Shown here in pieces: positions 5,135 to 5,860 of a DNA stretch of 5,860 bases (position 1 is its first letter; the number at the start of each line of letters is the position of its first letter). Under the pieces are notes generated by a model. It did no database searches, was not told where the DNA came from, and saw nothing but the letters and a program-made list of their open reading frames with translations. Source of the stretch: Opitutia bacterium (lineage in GTDB: Bacteria; Verrucomicrobiota; Verrucomicrobiia; Opitutales; Coraliomargaritaceae); assembly GCA_003503355.1 (NCBI GenBank), contig DOCS01000149.1, positions 1,314-7,173 on the forward strand. The letters run 5' to 3'. The position numbers and the translations under genes were made by a program.

Positions 5135-5860
5135 TTACTTGAGCGCGACAGCCTTGGTCTCGCCTTGGTCTGCGGGTGATTCGTCAGTTGTCTTGGTTTC
5201 TGTGTCCGCGGCGCTGCCCTGCGAGTTGTGCAGGATTTCGCAGCGCGGCAGCGCTTGTTTTAATTTGCTTACGCCCGCTGCGCTGAACTGGCTGTCATTG
5301 AGGTGGATGGTGCGTAGCGAGCGAATGCTTGCCAAGGTTTCCACGGCATCGTCACCAATCTCTGTGCCAAATAGATTCAGCGTTTGTAGTTTTCGTAGCT
5401 CACTCAGTGCGTTCAGGTCGCTTGTCGTGACATTGCTTTCATTCAAGTGCAGCTCTGCCAGCTGGCTGAACTGCCCTAAGGTCGCGTAGGCTTCTGCGCT
5501 CAACTTGCGGCGCCACAGGTTGATCGATTTGACCTGCGCGGCCATCGGCTGCAGATCTTCGAACGGATCATCCGGCAACCTGACCTGCGCATTGCGAGTG
5601 GCGACATACACGCCGTCGTCGAGCTGTTGAGAGTACAGGATTACATCGACCCCAAATTCGACTTTTACTTGTTTGGAGATGCGGCTGAAGGTCGCGAAGT
5701 CGAGCGGTTCGAGGGTTTCTTCGCCGCCGACCTTGGCAGTGATCATGCGCTCAATGTCTTCGGGGTAGAGTTCGAAGGCGAGTTGATCGATGGTCTGTGT
5801 CTCGGATGCGCCGCCTTCGATCCACCATTCGATCAAGGCAACGGCTTCGCGTGGCATCGG
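5135..5860 (-). CDS. C-terminal part of a planctomycete-type cytochrome c / leucine-rich-repeat protein (partial)
   Basis: The frame is open to the window edge; the codon before the first visible Met encodes Pro, so the gene starts outside the window. Residues are counted from that Met (5855-5857). PREAVALIEWWIEGGAS (2-18) matches the end of the planctomycete-type cytochrome domain, whose known form ends MPP...LT..E.ALLEWWI.AGA. The heme-binding CxxCH should therefore lie beyond the window. After a linker region of unknown fold (about 25-105), leucine-rich repeats run from about 108 to 203, clearest in LAELHLNESNVTTSDLNAL, LQTLNLFGTEIGDDAVETL and LRTIHLNDSQFSAAGVSKL. A hydrophilic Thr/Glu/Lys/Asp tail (212-240) ends the protein. 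Such proteins are common in Planctomycetes and Verrucomicrobia, are often membrane-anchored, and are often annotated as c-type cytochrome or ribonuclease-inhibitor-like. It is the upstream partner of the propeller gene. The heme part is inference because it is not in view. Confidence 0.8.
   Translation of the reverse strand, partial: PMPREAVALIEWWIEGGASETQTIDQLAFELYPEDIERMITAKVGGEETLEPLDFATFSRISKQVKVEFGVDVILYSQQLDDGVYVATRNAQVRLPDDPFEDLQPMAAQVKSINLWRRKLSAEAYATLGQFSQLAELHLNESNVTTSDLNALSELRKLQTLNLFGTEIGDDAVETLASIRSLRTIHLNDSQFSAAGVSKLKQALPRCEILHNSQGSAADTETKTTDESPADQGETKAVALK

Noticed and set aside
4499..5179. 226-aa plus-strand open frame opposite the propeller gene
   Set aside because: It is antisense to a gene with a clear signal peptide and NHL repeats, and shows no domain of its own.

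Overview
The window looks like a piece of a bacterial chromosome, most plausibly from the Verrucomicrobiota (Opitutae-like) or the wider PVC group. The main pointer is the gene pair at the right end: the C-terminal part of a 'planctomycete-type' c-type-cytochrome/leucine-rich-repeat protein, followed by an exported six-bladed NHL propeller protein. The taxonomic call is inference from protein style only.

Left part (1-2386, plus strand). A few codons that may end an upstream gene are followed by an orphan 139-aa hypothetical protein, a complete MgtE-type magnesium transporter/channel of 449 aa, and a small all-alpha MazG/dCTPase-type nucleotide pyrophosphohydrolase of 124 aa.

Middle part (2387-2937, no protein gene). 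This 551-bp stretch holds two diverged copies of one compact unit. In order, each copy has a TTTTGAACG block, exactly 27 nt, a TATAAT box, an identical 13-nt AGTTTGTTGTTTG leader segment, and a strong GC-rich hairpin with an A-tract before it and a T-run after it. They read as two short self-terminating transcription units, i.e. candidate paralogous small RNAs. Between them lie a REP-like nested palindrome and a hairpin with a GAAA tetraloop.

Right-middle part (2938-4047, plus strand). A decayed group II intron begins 2 nt after the T-run of the second terminator. It has a GTGCG 5' end, a domain I remnant, a broken intron-encoded reverse transcriptase/maturase, a 34-nt domain V, and a domain VI with GNRA loop and bulged branch-point A. 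The ends look intact, but the interior has lost part of the ribozyme and the N-terminal half of the RT. The remaining RT frame carries two single-base deletions. Insertion just behind an intrinsic terminator is the known target habit of group IIC introns.

Right part (4100-5860, minus strand). Two genes in one likely operon run toward the intron: the cytochrome/LRR protein (5' end outside the window), then the propeller protein 21 nt downstream. If the intron is removed in thought, the operon's 3' end lies directly next to the second hairpin. That hairpin could then have ended both the plus-strand small transcript and this convergent operon.
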